DNA of 64,000 nt from Castanea sativa (GCF_040712315.1 NC_134023.1:18423442-18487441); one strand, 5' to 3'. Positions 31,936 through 44,518 are shown, counted from the first letter of the stretch. Notes: generated by a model not told the origin, from the letters alone. A program made the numbers and translations.

Positions 31936-32226
31936 ATGGAAAGTCCACTGGTTGCTCTCATCAGCCATTGTAGGGCTCAAGTATGGCGATCTCTCCAAAT
32001 TCGAACAACTATCCATAAAAGGTAAGTGCAGTTAATGAGATTTTTGAAAATTCGAATTTTCCTTATGTGGGGGAAAAATATATGGAAGAGTTGACTCAAT
32101 CCTCCATGAATCAAGGATTTTCAAAAAATCATCCTGATTTGTTTGAAAAGTATTTAGAGGAAATTGATCAGGAAATAGGGAGATTTGATTTGCCTGTTAA
32201 CAAGAATCAAGGAGAAATATCGGACA

Positions 32227-32956
32227 TGATGCTACCTAAGAAATCACCAGTAAGCTGTGAGTACTCCTCCGATTGAAGCAACACCTGCGAAGAGAAAGTA
32301 GATGATCGACAGAGAGCACCGGTGTGGTGCCGGCCAAAGATCCTCCGACGATCAAGTTAGAATCTTTGAAACAACCCTAGAGTGCCAGAGTTGAGGTAAT
32401 TGTGCGTACCTTTTGTCATGAGGGTTTCTGGGGTTTATATAGTAAAGTAGAGCCGAAATAAACGCCTTGGCGAGGAAGTACTTTCCTTTTAGGAGAGCAA
32501 TTCACGGATCTTTGCATATCGTATGGAGCTCTTTTCCTTATAGGGATCCTTTTGACTAAGACCAAACGTGTAGCGAAAGAACTTTCCTTATATTCACGTA
32601 TGCAAAAGTCAAGATAGATTAAGAATGGAGGTTGGATTACCCCTTCAGCCTTTTTTCTGCCTAGGTCGTCAACCAATGTGCACCTCCTATACCGCCGTCA
32701 GCCTAGGTACATCTCCAAAGATATCGTCAGCTAAGGACCTTCTCACCTAGGCCGTCAATCTTGACTTCGCTATCTTGATCCCTTTAGCTTAACGTCGTCA
32801 CGTAAGGGGTGTGGCCTTGAATGTCAAAGAGGTGTCAATGATAGTAGTTGACGGATAGCGTATTGTCGTCAGCTTCTTAACGTGCATTCAGTATGTAATA
32901 AGTGAACTTCCGTCAGCTTCTTAATGTGCCGTCACCTTGTAATAACGTCACTATCA
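32227..32956 (-). mobile_element. Solo LTR (Gypsy type) inside LINE ORF1
   Basis: TGATGCTACC ... CACTATCA gives TG...CA ends, and perfect 5-bp target duplications GGACA lie at 32222-32226 and 32957-32961. On the minus strand it has a TATA box (ACTATATAAACCCC) and, downstream, the block GGAGGATCTTTGGCCGGCAC, shared with the LTRs at 55961 and before 60613. No second LTR or internal domain is present, so recombination between LTRs has removed the rest. Confidence 0.9.
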
Positions 32957-33344
32957 GGACACAACTAAGGCAAAAATGGGCACAACTAAGGTTTATGTTT
33001 CCAAAATATCCAAGGAAAATTAGTCCCCAAAACTTTCTCCAACCAGCCACATCTCATCAAAACACACAACCTTACCTAAACAACACAATCTCCTCCCATC
33101 ATTCTAGCTGAAGCACCAATTTGAATCCCATTCCAACTATGTGCTAGAGTCCTATGTGGAAATGAATTCCTAGGAAAGTTGTTGAATCAATTATTGTTAT
33201 GGAAGAGGTAGTGGGGAAAAAAAGAGTGCTATGTAACACTGAAAATCATTCTGAGTTACCTAACAAGAAGCATGTGGTTTCTCATAGTGATAAATAAAAT
33301 TTTGAGATATTGGCGGAGGCTGGTTCCCAACCCTGCCAGAAGCC

Positions 33345-36300
33345 ATGGGTCTCTTAGTATGGAATTGTCAGTGGCTTGGGAACCAACGTACAGAAGATCA
33401 GCTTGCAGATTTGGTGTGGGCAAAAGATCCCTATGTTGTGTTTATAGCTGAAACATCGATAGATAAAGCAAGGCTATAAAAAGTTCAAAGAAGGATTGAG
33501 TTCAAAAATAAATTTGAAGTTCCATGGAAAGATAAAGCTAGAGGAGTAGTGATGTATTGGAAGGAAAGTTTTGACTTGACAATAGAAACTTTTTCATGGA
33601 ATCACACTGAAACAACAATCAATAAAAATAAGAAGGATGAATGGAGATTTACTGGTTTCTATGGTGAGCCGGATACTCAAAAAAGGCATGAATTATGGGC
33701 ACATTTACGTAGTCTTAAAAATTAGGGGAATGCAACGTGGTTTTATGCTGGTAATTTTAATGAAATAACAAGACAATTTGAGAAGTGTGGGGGGAGAGTT
33801 AGATCGCATAGTCAGATGCATCCATTTTAGGATATTTTGGATGAATGTGGTTTTATGGATATAGGTTTTGTTAGCCCTTAATTTACGTGGCGTAAACATT
33901 TTGCAGACTACACTGTGTGGGAACGTTTGGATAAGGCTGTGGCAACCAATGATTGGTTCAATCTTTTCCTTGATACAAAGATTCATCACCTGAACGTGGC
34001 ATCCTCTGATCATAAACCTCTACTTATAGTCCCAGATGACAAGGAGTGCAGATTTTAGAAACCTTTATGCTTCGAGCAAATGTGAATGTCTAATAGAGGC
34101 TATAGTGAAACCATTGAAGCGTTTTTACCACAAGATTAATCAAAAGATTAGAGAAGTGTGGACAAGAACTTACATGCTAGAGTAAAAGGTGTTTTGGAAG
34201 TGTGCGATGTGATTTGGAAAAGAAACGAAAACTTTTGAGTCAAGCAAAAAAGGAAGCAATTCGGGGAGAGAGGTACTAGTAGCATTAGACAGTTGGAAAG
34301 GGAGATAAATGAATTGCTGGATAAAGAGGCACTAATGTGTGGGCAGAGATTGCACATTATGTGGCTTAATGATGGTGATTGGAATACTAAGTTTTTCCAC
34401 AGTAAAGCTTCACAAAAGCAACACAGGAACTATATTACTCATTTATATGATGCAATGGAAACTGGTGCACACAATCATAAGTGATCCAAACAATTGTAGA
34501 TTCTTATCAAGATCTTTTCACTAAAAGCAATCCAGCCAGTTTTGATGAAGTCCTAGATACCATTCCACAGGTTGTAACTCAGGAGATGAATGACTGGCTA
34601 GCATATGATTTTACAATGGAAGAGGTGGAGTTAGCTCTTAAGCAAATGGCACCGCTAAAGTCACCAAGACTTGATGGTATGCCACCTTTGTTTTATCAAA
34701 GTTTTTGGTCTTTGCTTGGTTCTAATGTTACACACTCTATTCTACATTACCTAAACTTAGGTACTTTACCGGCTTTACTATGTTACTCTTATGTCTCTTT
34801 AATTCCAAAGGTGAAAAAGCCTGAGTATGTTTTCTAGTATAGACCTATTAGTTTGAGTAATGTTATTGTATAGAGTGTTCTCAAAGGTCATGGCTAATAG
34901 ACTTAAAAAAAATCATGCCACATCTTATATCTGAGCATCAAAGTGCTTTCATGTATGATTGTTTACTTTCAGGCAACATCATGGTTGCTTTTGAGACATT
35001 ACACTATATGAGAAATCATTGCAGTGGCAAGACTGGATTCATGGCTCTCAAGTTGGATATGAGCAAGGCGTATGACCGAGTTTAGTGGACTTATATGGAG
35101 AAATTATTGGTGAAGATAGGTTTTCAAGATAGTTTGTTGAAGCTTATGATGGTGTGTATTACAACTACCTCATATTCGGTGTTGATCAATGGAGAACCTC
35201 ACTATGATATCATCCCCACTAGAGGACTTTGCCAAGGTGATCCCCTCTCCCCTATCTTTTTCTCATTTATATTGAAGGTCTCCATGGCCTAATCCACAAG
35301 GTAGCTACAATGGGTGATTTTCAGGGTGTCTCAATATATCAGAATGAACCTAAACTAATCCATCTTTTTTTTTTGTAGATGATAGTTTAATTTTTTGCAA
35401 GGCTAAGGAGAATGAGTGTCATAAGCTACTTGATATCTTGGCTGCCTATGAAAGAGCTTCAAGATAAAAAAACAAACAGGGAGAAGACCACACTCTTTTT
35501 CAGCAAGTCTACAACTTCTAATATGTAGATGGTGATCAAAGAAGCTCTTGGGGTTCTAGTTGTACAACAATATGAGAAATACATGGGCTTACCCTCATTG
35601 GTGGGTCAAAATATAAAAGACAGTTTTGCAAACATCAAGTAATGGATATGGAAGAAGTTACAAGGTTAGGAAGCCAAATTGCTATCTTAAGCCGGGAGGG
35701 AAGTTTTGGTAAAAGTTGTAGCCCAAGCACTGCCAACGTATACAATCTTTTGTTTTAAACTACCAATGGCACTCTGCCATGCGATCGAAGCACTCTTCAG
35801 AAAATTTTATTAGGGGCAGTAAGGAGACAATAGAAAAATTCATTGGCTGAAGTGCCAAGAGCTAGCCGAAGTCTCAGGGTGGTTTGGGCTTTAAGGATCT
35901 AGCCATGTACAATGATGCTTTACTAGCCAAACAAACTTGGAGACTTTGCCATGATACCCCATCACTCTTCTACCAGGTCTTTAAAGCTAAGTTTTTCCCA
36001 AATTGTTCAGTCTCAGAAGCAAAGGATATGAATAATTCATCATATGCATGGAAAAGTATTCTCAAATGGAAGGACGTTATTAAGAAGGGAACTTCTTGGA
36101 GAATAGGAAATGGGAGGTCCATCCATATATGAGGGGGATAACTGGCTCCCTACAAAAAGCAATCCTAAAATCATCTCACCAAATGTAGAAGATAATCTAG
36201 CTGCCTTAGTTAGTTCCCTTATTGATCTAGTGCAAAAGATACAGAGAGAAGATATTATTGATGCTTATTTTTATGAGTTTGAGGCAGGTGTGATAAAGAA

Positions 36301-38246
36301 CATTTCGCTTTGTCGTTCAATCCAAAATGATGTGCTTATTTGACCCTTTACTCTAGATGGGAAGTATACTGTCAAATTGGGTTACAAGTTGTTACAGAAT
36401 AAGCAACAAGCATCTCAACCAAGGCCATCTGAACCATCTGTTTTACAGCCTTTATGGAAGAAAATTTGGGATTTGAAGGTTTCAACAAAGATTTAAAGTC
36501 TAACTTGGCAAGCCTGCAAAAATCCACTACCCACAAAAGATAATTTGAAGAACCTGTTAGGGACATATTTTATGTAATTGGCTAATCCTTTGACAAAATG
36601 AACTTTACTTGTAATTAGGTAGATCTAGGATAAGTTTAAGACTTCAAGAAATATGTTGTTCAAGTCAAGTGTTAAAACCATGAAGATTTGACCAAGAAAC
36701 AAGTGAAGAAAAGCTGTTCATTAAAGTTCAACAGAAGTCTTGACTGAATCCTTTCTATCAAGATTTAATGTTGAAGTTCGACAAAAGCTCAACACAAGCT
36801 GTTTCTGTCGAGACTTACGAAATCAGAATTTCCAGATCTGATTTTCGGCCTATGCTGCAATATTTGTATAGGGTTTCTTTTCTCACAACCCTAGACATAT
36901 ATAAGGCTTATTTTAAAGGTCGTTGCACAAGAGAGAACGCAAGCAGATAATGCCTTAGTTTAGTATTCTCTCTGAAGAAGCTACTGCGTCTTTACGCCAA
37001 GGGTTTTGTGACCAAAGAGCTTCATGATCTTCATTGTTGATGAATTGAAGAACTTTGCAGCAAACATGTTCTTCAAGTTGCTGGAGTTAGTCACGTACTG
37101 GGATTCATACATCATTGGTCAGTCACGTACTGGGATTCGTGCATTGAACGGAAAGATTGCCGCTACAATACAAGTTCACTTGGGTATTGGGATAAGAGTT
37201 CAATTGTAGGTTGGTATTTCGGGATAGGCCAAAGGCTTTGATAAGATTTCTTATACTTGTAACCGTTTTTTATTGATAATAGTGGATTCTCGGGAGTGAT
37301 GACCTTAAATTCACCCGATGGGGTTTCGCCTCGGTGGTTTTCCCCATTCGTAAACAAATCACCTATGTTAAATTTATTTTCCACTGCATTTAGTTTAGTT
37401 GGTAATTTGTTTGTGCTACCATGCTATTGCATGTAATTTGATCTAATTAATTAACTTGGGTAATTAATTAATTTGCAAGGGGTCAATTCATTTTAACCCA
37501 ACAGAAGCGTCATGTTACACAAGATGATATTTGTGGGATTTGTCAATTGCATAGGGAAGATGTAATTCACGCCCTTCATAAGTGCCTAGCTATGGAGTCT
37601 TTTTGGACAGCAATCCCACTTTGGAATAATGTTTCTTTTAGGCAAGCCACAAACTTCATTGAGTTGGTAAATTTAGTCTTTGATATCAACAAGGATCCTG
37701 AACGTATGGAACAGATGCAATAATTTCAAGTTAGGGAAGCAAACTACACCACTCAACAAGCTATAGAATCAAGCAAAGGAGAGATGCAGCAATGTTACAC
37801 AACCACCGCAGGTCACACATGGTCCAGTTCCTCGACAATCTGCATCCTGGTTAGCCTCGGGTCCTAGCAAATACGAAGTTAACTTTGATGGCGTAATTTT
37901 TGGAGACAAAAACAGTGCTGAAATTGGAGTAATCATTCGAACTTTAGAAGGACTTCCCATGGTTTCTTTGTCTTAGCTAATTCTGTTGCCTCCCACGGTC
38001 ATTGAGGTTGAAGCCTTGGCGGCGAGAAGAGCACTAGAATTGGCTTTGGAACTTGGCTTTGAAAGTATTGAATTGGAGGGTGATTCAGAAGTTCTCATAA
38101 AAACTCTGCAATAGGGCAGCAATTCACTAGCACCATATGGCCACATAGCAAATGACATACTTTACCTTGCCTCACAATTCTCAGCTTTTAATTGTAACCA
38201 TGTATGTAGGCATTGTAATAGGGTTGCTCACTCACTTGCACTATAG
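33345..38246 (+). pseudogene. LINE ORF2: endonuclease, reverse transcriptase, RNase H
   Basis: The frame opens MGLLVWNCQ (endonuclease motif with asparagine) and continues with FIAETS, FTGFYGEP, NFNEI and SSDHKPLL, the metal-binding motifs of exo-endo-phosphatase fold endonucleases. Reverse transcriptase motifs follow near 35050-35400: ALKLDMSKAYDRV, GLCQGDPLSPIFF and FVDDSLIF, the last being the catalytic box with V where A is usual. A zf-RVT segment (CGICQLHREDVIHALHKC) lies across the solo LTR, and a plant-type RNase H with NFDG, EVEALAARRAL and EGDSEVLI closes the protein. Many stops and several frameshifts make it dead. Such ORF2 proteins nick target DNA and copy the LINE RNA onto it. 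Confidence 0.88.
36555..37503 (+). mobile_element. Solo LTR (Copia type) inside LINE ORF2
   Basis: It starts TGTTAGGGACATATTTT and ends TTTTAACCCAACA (TG...CA), 949 bp long. The flanks GAACC (36550-36554) and GAAGC (37504-37508) are a 5-bp target duplication with one change; removing the LTR and one flank rejoins the LINE zf-RVT frame without a shift. A TATA-like CATATATAAGGC lies near 36896. No second LTR is present. Confidence 0.88.
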
Positions 38247-38290
38247 CTCAACAACAAAATTTGGCTTTACCTCCATTGATGTAGCCCACT

Positions 38291-38744
38291 TTTGTTATGT
38301 TTAGTTGGTAAATTTAGCATTTTAGCAATTTGCCTCCATTAATAATTATACTTTGATTGTATTACATCTTAAAATTTTGTCTAAAAATTCTCTTTAATTA
38401 AAATTTTTAAGTAATACCCTCAGTGAATCCTCATATTTCCCTTTGATATTTTCCTCTGCTATTGACTAGTATCTTTTTTTTTTTTTTTTTAGAAAGAAAC
38501 ACACACACACACACAAAACGGAAAGGAAAAAAGATTCTAACATAAAAGCATATCACAAATTCACAAATTCCACTTAAAAGCTAGGTAATTTTTAGGAAAG
38601 TTTGGGATAAGTTATACTATACACAATACACTCTCTTAAGTAATGTAAGACCAGTAATGTAGCACATGAGGCTCTCGAAAGAGAAAATAGAAACGATTGT
38701 AGAGAACAAAAAATTAAATAGGGACGAGGGAAAGAGAATTGAAG
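38291..38744. other. Spacer with CA microsatellite
   Basis: Non-coding DNA between the LINE and the TRIM. It holds a T-rich run and a short (CA)n at about 38499-38516. Confidence 0.5.
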
Positions 38745-39064
38745 TAAAATGTTAGAGATATACTAGCCCATTAGTAAAAGCCCAAGCTTAATTCTACTTT
38801 GTGTGCAAGCCAAGTCTTATACTTGTACTAGAAGTTTATTAGTTTAAGGTTTAGTCTACTATATATACACATGTTATGGTTTATTGTAACACATGATTTG
38901 TACTATACTCTAATATATTATTGATGTAGCCCTTTAGGGTTTCCTCCGTGGATGTAGGCCGTTAGGCTGAACCACGCAATCCTCGTGTGTTCTTATTTTA
39001 TGCTTCTCTCTTCCGCATATATTTAAGCATATTCAACATGGTGTATCAATGCTAATATTTAACA

Positions 39065-39077
39065 TGGTATCAAAGCC
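39065..39077 (+). other. TRIM primer binding site 1
   Basis: TGGTATCAAAGCC directly after the first LTR, complementary to the 3' end of initiator methionine tRNA at 12 of 13 positions. Confidence 0.85.
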
Positions 39078-39342
39078 ACCTTCCTTTGGCCATGATTTTC
39101 TATCCTTACGGTGTATTAAGAGTAATCTTTGTCTTCCTCGGTGTTCCTTCGCTGCGTTCATCTTCTTTGACTTTCTACTGCTGTCGTCAAATCTCTCCGG
39201 TATAGTCATGCCACTGATAGAAGTCGCATCAACACTGCAAGACCATTGTCTTCTTCAAACCACCGTCACAGAGCCAAACTTCATTCAAGGGATCTTCTCA
39301 ACCTTATCAAATCTCAAGATTTCATCAAGCTTCCACCTTGAA

Positions 39343-39354
39343 TTTGAGAGGGGG
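39343..39354 (+). other. TRIM polypurine tract 1
   Basis: A purine run ending GAGAGGGGG directly before the middle LTR, the expected site of plus-strand priming. An equal tract lies at 39933-39944 before the third LTR. Confidence 0.8.
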
Positions 39355-39654
39355 TGTTAGAGATATATTAGCCCATTAGTATAAGCCCAAGCCTAATTCT
39401 ACTTTGTGTGCAAGCCAAGTCTTCTACTTGTACTAGAAGTCTATTAGTCTAGGGTTTAGTCTACTATATATACACATATTATGGTTCATTGTAACACAGG
39501 ATTTGTATTACACTCTAATATATTATTGATGTAACCCTTTAAGGTTTCCTCCGTTGATGTAGGTCATTAGGCTGAACCACATAACCCTCATATGTTATTG
39601 TGTTTTATACTTTATGCTTTCGCTTCCGCATCTTATCAATGCTAATATTTAACA

Positions 39655-39667
39655 TGGTATTAGAGCC
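39655..39667 (+). other. TRIM primer binding site 2
   Basis: TGGTATTAGAGCC after the middle LTR, matching the usual tRNA-iMet complement at 12 of 13 positions. Confidence 0.85.
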
Positions 39668-40846
39668 ACCTTCCTATGACCATGGTTTTCTATCCTTACA
39701 GTGTATTAAGAGCAATCTTTGTCTTCCTCGGTGTTTCTTCGCTGCGTTCATTTTCTTTGGCTTCCCACTGCTGCCGTCAAATCTCTCCAGTATAGTTATG
39801 CCACTGATAGAAGTCGCATAAACACTGTAAGACCATTACCTTCCTCAAACCACCGTCACAGAGCCAAACTTCATTCAAGGGATCTTCTCAACGTTATTAA
39901 ATCTCAAGATTTCATCAAGTTTCCACATTGAATTTGAGAGGGGGTGTTATAGATATATTAGTCCATTAGTAAAAGCCCAAGCCTAATTCTACTTTGTGTG
40001 CAAGTCAAGTCTTCTACTTGTACTAGAAGTTTATTAGTTTAAGGTTTAGTCTACTATATATACACATGTTATGGTTCATTGTAACACAAGATTTGTATTA
40101 TACTCTAATATATTATTGATGTAGCCCTTTAGGGTCTCCTCCGTGAATGTCGGCCATTAGGCTGAACCACGTAATCCTCGTGTGTTCTTATTTTATGCTT
40201 CTCTCTTCCGTATATATTTAAGCATATTCAATATGATGTATCAATGCTAATATTTAACATAAAAAATTTGGATGATCCACTTATTTTATATTCAATTAAA
40301 ACACGTTTATGGTCATATCCTTAATACACAAACAGATGAAAAGTATAGTTTTGATTATTTCACATACGCTATTTCATACAAAGTACACACTCACTTTCTT
40401 ACACTAATAACTTAAAGTTATGATTTTAAGTTGGTTAAAGATCTTTTTATTCTCTCTGCTATAAGGATTACTATTGCAATTTTTCCTAAAAAAAAAAAAA
40501 ATCTTGTTGCAATTATGATTGTGTCACAATTATTTGTACACTCTGACAAGCCATTTCCGACAAAAAAATAATGTCCATCGAGTTCACTCCCTCAAAAACA
40601 TACATTTTGGAACTACCTGCGACAGAATTGTGTGATTATAAGGCTTTAACCAATGCTACACAACATAGTTCTGACTCAAGTGGATTAAGTGGCCTCCTTG
40701 TATCAAATTATGCATGGACAACCAAAGATAGCTAGATATCTGTCAGTCTGCCATAATTTAATAGGAAAAATAAAATGAATCAAATTTGCTCTGATTCCAA
40801 GCTAAAATAAACACAAATCGAAAAAAAAGAGAGAGATAAAACTTTG

Positions 40847-40850
<4 letters not shown>

Positions 40851-40896
<46 letters not shown>
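40851..40896. repeat. (AT)n microsatellite at MITE border
   Basis: About 23 AT units directly left of the MITE at 40903. A second AT run (41300-41320) lies on its right side, so the MITE seems to sit within one AT tract. Confidence 0.9.
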
Positions 40897-40902
<6 letters not shown>

Positions 40903-40903
<1 letters not shown>

Positions 40904-41298
40904 GTTTGAGTTCAGGTTATATCCGGTGTAACTCTAAGTAATATTACACCACTTAATATTTTTTAACTGGATGCAAATTTTGACAAATCCACCGTTAGAT
41001 TACGTTATATTCGTATATTTTTCATGTTTGCAAAATTTAAATATGATCAAAGATCAATGGCTATGTCATCAATTAATTGTTTAAATTCAAGTTTTTGTAG
41101 TTCAAAATAATGCATAAAAGATGAATTTATAAATCAAATGGTAAATTACATCCGATTGATATGAAAATTGGCATGCATGTTAACAACATATAGAATATGT
41201 AATTCAACAGTGAGATTCTCAAAATATAAATTTTATAATAAATTATTGAGTGGTGTAATATTATTTAGAGTTACATCATGTATAACTTGAACCCAACC
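40903..41298. mobile_element. MITE with GGTTCAAGTTATA-type inverted ends
   Basis: The left end (GGTTTGAGTTCAGGTTATAT) and the inverted right end (GGTTGGGTTCAAGTTATACA) continue in both arms through GTAACTCTAA, TAATATTACACCACT. The interior, with AAAGATCAATGGCTATGTCA and AATTACATCCGATTGAT, is related to that of the MITE at 8845-9218. AT runs on both sides hide any target duplication. Confidence 0.8.
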
Positions 41299-41323
41299 CT
41301 ATATATATATATATATATATGTA

Positions 41324-42185
41324 TGTTAGGTTCTAAAACTTTAGGAACTAATGTATTAGAACTTCACTTTGTATGTGTTGGCAAACCATGATCAAAATAT
41401 TTAGTCTAGGTTTAAACTGGCTCAAAGATTGGTTTTATGTAAGGTTTGAATCGAGTAGTTGCAGGAATTTAATAGTCAAATTTTGCAAGGTTCAATCGAT
41501 TGAAAATTAGTCTCGATCGATCGAATCTCGCAGAACAAGATTTTCTGCAGTATTATCAAACTAGCTCAAGCCCATATGATGTGTAGGGTTAAGTGTTTTA
41601 TTTCAAGTATAAAAGGAAAAACCTTAGCTACGTTTTAGAGGTCTTTTGGATGAGTTGTGTGTTGAATCTTTTGTGAGATCTAGAGGTGTTTATCTTCATA
41701 TATAGACATTGAGCTATCAAGATCAAGATTCACATCAAGAACTTGATGGTTGTTTCAGTTGCTGCATAAAGAACTTTAAAGAAGATTTTAAACCTTTGAC
41801 TGGAGTCTCAAAGTCACAAGTAAGTGAACTTGTGGTTGTTGCAGATCAAGAAAAGAAGTAGTCCATGGACTCGGAGCTGTCACATAGCCGTGGTAGTAAG
41901 ATTTCTACACTAGTAATAGAATGTTAGTGGTCTAAGTCTTATTGTACAAACTTCAATTCTTTCATAATGGATCTATTTTTACCTTGAGGATAACTATGTT
42001 AAATCCTCCTCAAGTTTTTTACCAGTTTGGTTTTCCTAAATCATCAGATCTTTGTATTTTTTACTTTCTGCTTTATATTTGTTCTACAAATATTTGTTTA
42101 ACCTAGACTTAATTAACAAACTTGTTAATCAACTTAGCTTAATATTAGGTTAAACATATTATGTTAAGGGGGTCTAAAACTTGAC
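41324..42185 (+). mobile_element. Degenerate Copia-type LTR
   Basis: It begins TGTTAGGTTCTAAAAC and proceeds through GGCAAACCATGATCAAAA, a TATA-like CAAGTATAAAAGG near 41607 and CAGTTGCTGCATAAAG to GTTAAGGGGGTCTAAAAC. An inverted, truncated copy is at 51445-51967. The 3' end and target duplication cannot be fixed because the sequence runs into an AT repeat. No second LTR or polyprotein lies nearby. Confidence 0.65.
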
Positions 42186-43718
42186 TATATATATATATAA
42201 TGAGAATGCCTGAATTTGTACTTTGTAAGCCTAAGTAGTTGAGTAAAGGGCAACAATGAAATCCTTGATTGAGATAATATTGATTATTCCTAGTTAATCA
42301 AGGATATGATACTAATATACTACCAATTTTTTTTTTTTTTTGAGGAAAATATACTATCATATATACTAACATTTATTATTATTATTATTATTATTTCAAA
42401 GATAAATGCTATTCCAAGATAGTTTTGGTTCATCAAATTCCAAGATAGTTTTGACTTTTGAGCAAACTTGTGACTAAGAAAAAGAAAAGATAGTTTGTGC
42501 AAATACTATTATGTTTTCTTCTTAATAGCTGATTCCCGATTTGACAACATGATGGATAGGTGTCTAACTAAAAAGGAAAGGAAATTATTGGTAGTGATAT
42601 ACACAATATCCCTCAAACAATAAAAGAAAAAAGAAGAGGTAAAAACTGAGATTCTTGGAAAGCTCAGGTTATTGCTCCTCTAAGAATATCCATACTGATC
42701 CCATTCTAGTCAAGAAGCAATGGGACGCCTGGCAGCTGCTGCATCCAACACGTGTACCACATGTCTTATGGCCTCAACTTTAATCCAGACAAGCTCAACT
42801 CAGGCCTTTCTTTTCTTTTTCTTTTTTTCCATTTTTGTGGGGCTTATATGCTCACTAAGTTCATTATTGAATTTGAATTGCTCATTGCTCAGTAATTAAG
42901 TATTGGCACGTAACTATATAAAATATTATATTAATAGTAAGAAGATTAGAAGCGTTTAGACATAGATTAAGACTACATTTCTATCCTAATGTCTGTTTAG
43001 TTGTGCTTAATTTTCAATTTATTTGAGTTTTTTTTTTTTTTTTTTTCATACACTTTCTTTTTATTAAGATAGAGTGGTGAAGTATTTAGTGAGCTAAGAT
43101 ACGTTGTTTATGAGACTGACATATGGGGTCTAATCGGCTCATGAGAGATAGAAATTTGACCACGTCCATGTTGTATGTACATGGGAGCTTCGCGGTTTTG
43201 TAGACCCCAAGACTTGGAAGAATATACTTTGTCGGTTGGCATTTTTTTCAAGGGTTGATATGTATCGTACATTATATATATGACCAAAAATCACATTGGA
43301 TTTTATGTCAAAGAGTGCATGTTTAATGTGTTTAATTAATGCAGGTTGGACCCAAAAAAATTTCAGGTCGGACCAATAAATTTTAGATACGTGGTGGCCT
43401 TCTGGAGGCATCATGAGTCATGACACCTTGACCTAGTGCGATAGACGATTCATAATTCCACATTAAATTTTTATTCATTTATTAGAGGCTCTAAACCAAG
43501 ATTCTTAGGCAACATTATAAACCAAGAAAAAAAATGTTCAAGTGCAAATAAACTGTGTATAATTGTAAACATTTTAACCAAGCCAATTAGCAGATTTTCA
43601 AAATATTGCATCCATTAAGAAATGATTAAAATGGTTGTCGGTTCAAAATAAACCAGCAAATGAGTTCCCTTTTATGCTCAATGTTGACAATCCATCATTT
43701 TTTATTTATTTGAGAAAT

Positions 43719-43751
<33 letters not shown>

Positions 43752-43992
43752 GGAGAAAGTGAATAAGATAAAGGATACACTCACACGTCAACACCAAAAT
43801 TGCATACATTGACAATCCATCATCAGAGACAAAGACAAATACGTTAATAATATTGTTTAGGTCATGATAATCACTAACAATTAAATTAATCCCAAATGTT
43901 CAAAGATGTTAATTAGTTATTAGGTAATGAAGAACATGCATTAAGGGAGGCTCCTTTGCCTAATACATATTACTTCATTAAAATAAATAGAG

Positions 43993-43996
<4 letters not shown>

Positions 43997-44032
<36 letters not shown>
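43997..44032. repeat. (TA)n microsatellite
   Basis: About 18 TA units followed by a T-rich tract. Confidence 0.9.
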
Positions 44033-44036
<4 letters not shown>

Positions 44037-44518
44037 CTTTTTTCTTTTTTTTTTCTTTTTGTGGTAAGAATTTAGTCTTACCTAGCACATGATATTTCTT
44101 TTGTTTATGATTAGATTACTTAAAATAGTATTACCCGTATGGCCGTATCCTTATTATAATCTTGCTTACATTCTTAGATTACTTTCTAAATAAAATAAAA
44201 CGTAACTTTGAAAAGAATAAGGAACACAGACTAAAATAATGAAATTAAGCTCAACACACTGACCCCATTAATGGGTCCATCTTTTGTTAAAGATATTGGT
44301 GAATCATTCAAACTTACAGCACTTTCTTTATGCGCTACGCAATATAACTCAATAGAAAAGCTATTAATGACACAGTCAGCTTTAAACTATTGTTTTTGCT
44401 TTCAATAAATGGGGAAACTGGGAAAAGGGAATGAATACAGGTTTCCCTACGTGAGGAATTATATAACACTGTTAAGACGATCGCATATTTTTGGCATGAT
44501 AGTCAATTTAAAAATATA

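Larger units (their letters stand above)
30643..33300 (+). pseudogene. LINE ORF1, DUF4283 and zinc knuckle
   Basis: From the ATG at 30643 the product matches the DUF4283 domain of plant LINE and gag-like proteins (NHIFLFIFDN, SSEPWSFDKHLTVLQ). A stop appears at codon 7, another after FWVQV near 31015, and a frameshift follows. A CCHC knuckle (CYKCG, stop, LSHDDKDC) ends the conserved part near 31280. Its internal TGA replaces an arginine codon position. The remainder, low-complexity and poorly conserved, is split by the hAT MITE and the solo LTR; after the LTR the frame resumes with TTKAKMGTTK. ORF1 proteins bind the LINE RNA. Not functional. Confidence 0.8.
30480..38290 (+). mobile_element. 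Decayed L1-type LINE with three nested insertions
   Basis: An ORF1-like product, an apurinic endonuclease, reverse transcriptase, zinc-binding zf-RVT region and RNase H follow one another in the order of plant L1 LINEs. The element is broken by stops and frameshifts and by a hAT MITE (31434-31935) and solo LTRs (32227-32956 and 36555-37503). Subtracting these leaves about 5.6 kb. The 3' tail and flanking duplication could not be located; both outer limits are approximate. Confidence 0.85.
38750..40259 (+). mobile_element. Tandem TRIM retrotransposon, three LTRs, two interiors
   Basis: The order is LTR (38750-39064), interior (39065-39354), LTR (39355-39654), interior (39655-39944), LTR (39945-40259). 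LTRs are 315, 300 and 315 bp, start TGTTAGAGATATA or TGTTATAGATATA and end TATTTAACA. Each interior is 290 bp, starts immediately with a tRNA-iMet primer site and ends with a purine tract. The whole array is flanked by perfect TAAAA duplications (38745-38749 and 40260-40264). It encodes no polyprotein and must rely on enzymes in trans. The outer LTRs share a segment with ATTTAAGCATATTCAA that the middle one lacks. Confidence 0.93.

Noticed and set aside
39049..39360. 103-codon frame as a TRIM-encoded protein
   Set aside because: The frame overlaps primer site, interior and purine tract, is not conserved between the two interiors beyond nucleotide identity, and is broken in the second copy.
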